From Welwitschia mirabilis (taxonomy: Eukaryota; Gnetophyta; Gnetopsida; Welwitschiales): 21,186 nt of DNA. Each line of letters opens with the position of its first letter. Position 1 is the stretch's first letter. Positions 18,617 to 21,186 of this stretch are shown here, piece by piece. The translations under genes were made by a program, and so were the position numbers. The DNA lies in the NCBI GenBank assembly GCA_051453625.1, contig JBOZIK010000001.1, forward strand, positions 206,068,500 to 206,089,685, read 5' to 3'. A model generated the notes under the pieces. It searched no databases. It was not told the DNA's origin and saw nothing but the letters and a program-made list of their open reading frames with translations.

Positions 18617-19102
18617 AACCCCGCTTATTTCTTCTTAAACTAATATTCTTCAAGTCAATTTATGCTATCAAAATTTCTTCTCAATATTATACCCTCTTGA
18701 ATGTGGAATTGAAGCTTAGATTTTAGATCTTAGATCTTGAAGTTTAAATATTAAAGATTAAATGTTTAAAGCTTGAAATATTGAATTTAAGATCTTAAAT
18801 TTTCGTACTTTATAAATCTTCTTCAAGAATCATCAATCTTTTTTTCTCTAAGTAGTTTCTCCTTTCATCAGACTTAGCTTCATTTCTTGTATTAGGCTCA
18901 TGCATATAATGGTAATATTAATGTATTATTTTTATTTTTATTTTCATTGGCTAATACTAAGATAAGAAAGATGTTTCAGGAATTTATTTAAATTCTTAGT
19001 TGATAAAAAACCAATGAATATTTCTCCTTTCTTTCACTTAGACTAAGATAAGGGAGAGAGTTGAGAAACCTTTTAACATGCTTAGCCTCTATTTGTTCAA
19101 TT

Positions 19103-19732
19103 GATATTTTGGCCAAGTGATCAAAGGGTTCATTACAATTTTGTATACCTATGTTGTTTTATATTATCTTATTATTAAAATATATTTTACATCAGAGTGG
19201 CATTTAAGTTCTTATTAAGATGAATGATTGTGATCCTGACAAAAATCTATTTAGGCTAGGTACTTCTTCTTAGAAATCCTATGGCTTATAGTATTTGATA
19301 CATTATTTATTGTAAGTTAAGTCTATATTACTTACAATTGTATTTATTATTATTTGAACTCTAAATTTTATTATGAATTTTATTTCTATAAATTAGTAGG
19401 AGTTCTCTTATTCTTAGTTTAATTAAAGTTTACTTTTTCCCAAGAATGAAGCATAACTTAAGAAAGTCATCCTTTATTCAGTACTAAGCAAATATTTATG
19501 AAAGTTCTTGTGTAGGTTCAAAATCATATTAGGCATTTAAAAGTAGTAATTTTTATAATTAAAATTTATTTTATGAAAATAACTCAAGCATTATAAGCAA
19601 AAAATAACAAGTAACAATATCCATATTTAGAATTACTATAAAGTTATAAATAAAAATTAAATAATATAATAAGTATAGAAATAAAGAATCTTTCCAAAAA
19701 GTATTTAATCATTTGAAAATACCAAGTAGATT
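19103..19732 (+). repeat. LTR block shared with 8382-9045 (copy 2)
   Basis: Direct repeat partner of 8382-9045, beginning GATATTTTGGCCAA. Homology can be followed to the ACCAAGTAGATT stretch at 19721-19732. Several small indels are visible, for instance near 19310 and 19540. Confidence 0.85.
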
Positions 19733-19779
19733 TGTGAGGGTCTAAAAGTTACATTGTTGAAAAATCTTCATACTTGATT

Positions 19780-19791
19780 GCTCTCATACCA
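19780..19791 (-). promoter_or_regulatory. PBS-like motif, minus strand (1)
   Basis: The reverse complement reads TGGTATGAGAGC, one mismatch from the plant iMet PBS core TGGTATCAGAGC. On the minus strand it is preceded by GATGTCACAAT, a plausible LTR end (CA two bases before the PBS). Inferred: the LTR of an opposite-strand element would extend rightwards from here. Confidence 0.55.
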
Positions 19792-19847
19792 ATTGTGACA
19801 TCTTAAACTTTTAAAGTTGAGAAATTCAATTCTCCTTCTAGTTATTA

Positions 19848-19859
19848 GCTCTGATATCA
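19848..19859 (-). promoter_or_regulatory. PBS-like motif, minus strand (2)
   Basis: The reverse complement reads TGATATCAGAGC, again one mismatch from the iMet PBS core, 68 bases from the first. The flanks of the two motifs are similar (both followed on + by A(C/T)(A/T)TG-type sequence and an AAATTC string), so this may be a short tandem duplication of an LTR-PBS junction. Confidence 0.5.
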
Positions 19860-20286
19860 ACATGAAATGACTTGAAATTCTATGGTTAAAAAATTCAAAC
19901 TCACTCAAGGTATCCAAATAATAAAATCTCTCTTTAAAATTAAATCTAAAGCTAAAGACTTAATATTAGTCTAATAAAATTATATAAGATGCAATTTAAT
20001 TTAATGATTAAATAAAATTTCTTAATTTATTTAGTCTGTTTTACATTATTCATTTATCAAATGGCAATAGTGACTTAAAATGTTTAAAATTATAAAATTG
20101 AGTGTGTTTTTGATTCGAAACACCCCATTTTTACCTTAAAGGGAACGTATTAAGCTCAGATCTATAAAAAGACGTTTTAGACATTATGTTCAAGCCATTT
20201 TTACATTTTTTTTAAAAAAAATACGAATTCAAAATAGTAAACAGAAACGTTGGAAAATGATCAAATGGACTATATTTTTTATTAAT

Positions 20287-20802
20287 NNNNNNNNNNNNNN
20301 NNNNNNNNNNNNNNNNNNNNNNNNNNNNNNNNNNNNNNNNNNNNNNNNNNNNNNNNNNNNNNNNNNNNNNNNNNNNNNNNNNNNNNNNNNNNNNNNNNNN
20401 NNNNNNNNNNNNNNNNNNNNNNNNNNNNNNNNNNNNNNNNNNNNNNNNNNNNNNNNNNNNNNNNNNNNNNNNNNNNNNNNNNNNNNNNNNNNNNNNNNNN
20501 NNNNNNNNNNNNNNNNNNNNNNNNNNNNNNNNNNNNNNNNNNNNNNNNNNNNNNNNNNNNNNNNNNNNNNNNNNNNNNNNNNNNNNNNNNNNNNNNNNNN
20601 NNNNNNNNNNNNNNNNNNNNNNNNNNNNNNNNNNNNNNNNNNNNNNNNNNNNNNNNNNNNNNNNNNNNNNNNNNNNNNNNNNNNNNNNNNNNNNNNNNNN
20701 NNNNNNNNNNNNNNNNNNNNNNNNNNNNNNNNNNNNNNNNNNNNNNNNNNNNNNNNNNNNNNNNNNNNNNNNNNNNNNNNNNNNNNNNNNNNNNNNNNNN
20801 NN
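20287..20802. other. Assembly gap, 516 N
   Basis: A run of N of non-round length, so probably an estimated gap size. The flanks are AT-rich and I see no shared sequence across it. The apparent open frames through it on both strands are artefacts of translating N. Confidence 0.99.
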
Positions 20803-21186
20803 AATTTAATAAATAGATATAAATTCACATTTTTATTAAACTTGACTATACATTGAATAACTTCAACATTATGTTAGGGTAATACTTAAAAGTATTTTCT
20901 ATAATAAGGTAATCTTATAGTATTAACATCATACGCCTTAGATTTATAAGTCCCAAATAACCAATCTATACCTTAAAAGTAAGATATTATAATTTTCATA
21001 AAATATCATATAGACATATAACATTATCCTAAAGAAATGCTTTTAATCTTTTCAATACATTGAAAATATATTTGTACATTTATAACACATCCTTAACTTG
21101 AATTTAAGCACAAAAAATCACATTCATTCAAATAATACAATTCTGTTAGACATCTAAAGTCCTTTAAATAAATACATGCAATAAGT
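20803..21186. other. AT-rich sequence after the gap, nothing recognised
   Basis: No frame, no repeat, no LTR end seen. TTAGACATCTAAAG at 21147-21160 is a short near-palindrome. By projection the gypsy 3' LTR should end near 21,360 if uninterrupted, but no match to 9046-10676 is visible here. Confidence 0.5.

Larger units (their letters stand above)
8382..19732 (+). mobile_element. Ty3/gypsy LTR retrotransposon, degenerate, probably a long-LTR chromovirus type
   Basis: Layout seen: LTR fragment (8382-10676) ending GGGTGTTACA; PBS at 10680; leader with tandem array; gag at 11952; protease at about 14660; RT and RNase H at 15165-16150; integrase to about 17015; PPT at 17181; second LTR from 17201 starting TGTTATAACCC. 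RT before integrase is the Ty3/gypsy order. The phrases KNKYPFPRINDLFDQL, FLGLNGYY, LHMHNVFLMNMLRKYI and DPSHVL are those of plant Del/Tekay-type pol. The C-terminal chromodomain region after DPSHVLK is not readable, so the chromovirus call is inference. A block of about 0.65 kb is shared by both LTRs, supporting a single element. Full LTR length by projection is about 4.2 kb, so its right end would lie past the window unless interrupted. Confidence 0.82.
17201..19732 (+). repeat. 3' LTR of the gypsy element, right part missing or beyond alignment
   Basis: Starts TGTTATAACCC after the PPT. U3 contains three 24-bp ATGACATT repeats (17743), a duplicated contig end around a 100-N gap (17902-18085), three 68-69 bp tandem units (18321-18517) and a TATAAATAG box (18608). 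After the TATA box come a plausible R/U5 and the block homologous to the 5' LTR (19103-19732). By comparison with the 5' LTR about 1.63 kb should follow to the GGGTGTTACA end, but from 19733 on the sequence no longer matches. The intervals 18086-18320 and 18617-19102 have no other structure I can name, except for a low-complexity AGATCTTAGATCTTGAAG stretch at about 18725. Confidence 0.78.
19733..20286. other. Unassigned sequence with antisense PBS-like motifs and a small CpG cluster
   Basis: The match to the 5' LTR stops at the left edge. Two PBS-like motifs on the minus strand (19780, 19848) hint at one or two elements in the opposite orientation. Five CpGs lie between 20113 and 20251, far denser than anywhere else in the window. 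A T8A8 string is at 20206-20221. No reading frame is recognisable. Confidence 0.5.

Noticed and set aside
20229-20856. Two 199-residue open frames on opposite strands
   Set aside because: Nearly all residues are N; only about 20-30 real codons at the edges.

Overview
The window is plant nuclear DNA made almost entirely of old, broken LTR retrotransposons. I see no intact gene, no host gene and no RNA gene. The plant assignment rests on three things: a Ty1/copia remnant with the layout of the plant-specific Sirevirus lineage, a Ty3/gypsy remnant with an initiator-Met tRNA type primer binding site, and very AT-rich sequence almost without CpG (about 30 CpG found by eye in about 20.56 kb of called bases). 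Three runs of N (10, 100 and 516 bases) mark a draft assembly. The species cannot be named from the sequence.

Region 1 (1 to about 7509, + strand) is the 3' three-quarters of a Sirevirus-like copia element. In order it has a protease remnant, integrase, reverse transcriptase (RT), RNase H, a roughly 2.9 kb tail with traces of an additional env-like ORF, a degenerate polypurine tract, and a 3' LTR starting TGTTAG at 5979. The 5' LTR and gag lie upstream of the window. The polyprotein can be followed by eye through many stops and several frameshifts.

Region 2 (7510 to 8381) is unassigned AT-rich DNA between the two elements.

Region 3 (8382 to at least 19732, + strand) is a Ty3/gypsy element, probably of the long-LTR chromovirus type. 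It has a 5' LTR cut off at its left side (8382-10676), a PBS (10680), a leader carrying a previously unlisted tandem array of about 12 units of 44 bp (10739-11300), gag, a 1.8 kb foreign-looking stretch between gag and protease (12837-14600), protease, RT/RNase H, integrase, a 52-bp near-perfect palindrome at the end of pol, a PPT, and a 3' LTR from 17201 with TATA box and upstream tandem repeats. The two LTRs share a 0.63-0.66 kb homologous block at roughly three-quarters identity, so the insertion is old. From about 19733 the 3' LTR copy no longer matches. Two antisense PBS-like motifs there suggest another element in the opposite direction.

Both pol genes are dead in a specific way. The copia integrase has its DD35E spacing intact but E is K, and its RT has lost a block of about 43 codons and reads YVND instead of YVDD. 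The gypsy element has lost the catalytic aspartates of protease, RT and integrase, plus the segment holding the second RT catalytic motif. Most stop codons stand where Gln, Trp or Arg is expected, as cytosine deamination of methylated DNA would produce. I do not see a new functional system here. The most unusual features are the 44-bp leader array, the 52-bp palindrome and the structure of the 12.8-14.6 kb insertion.
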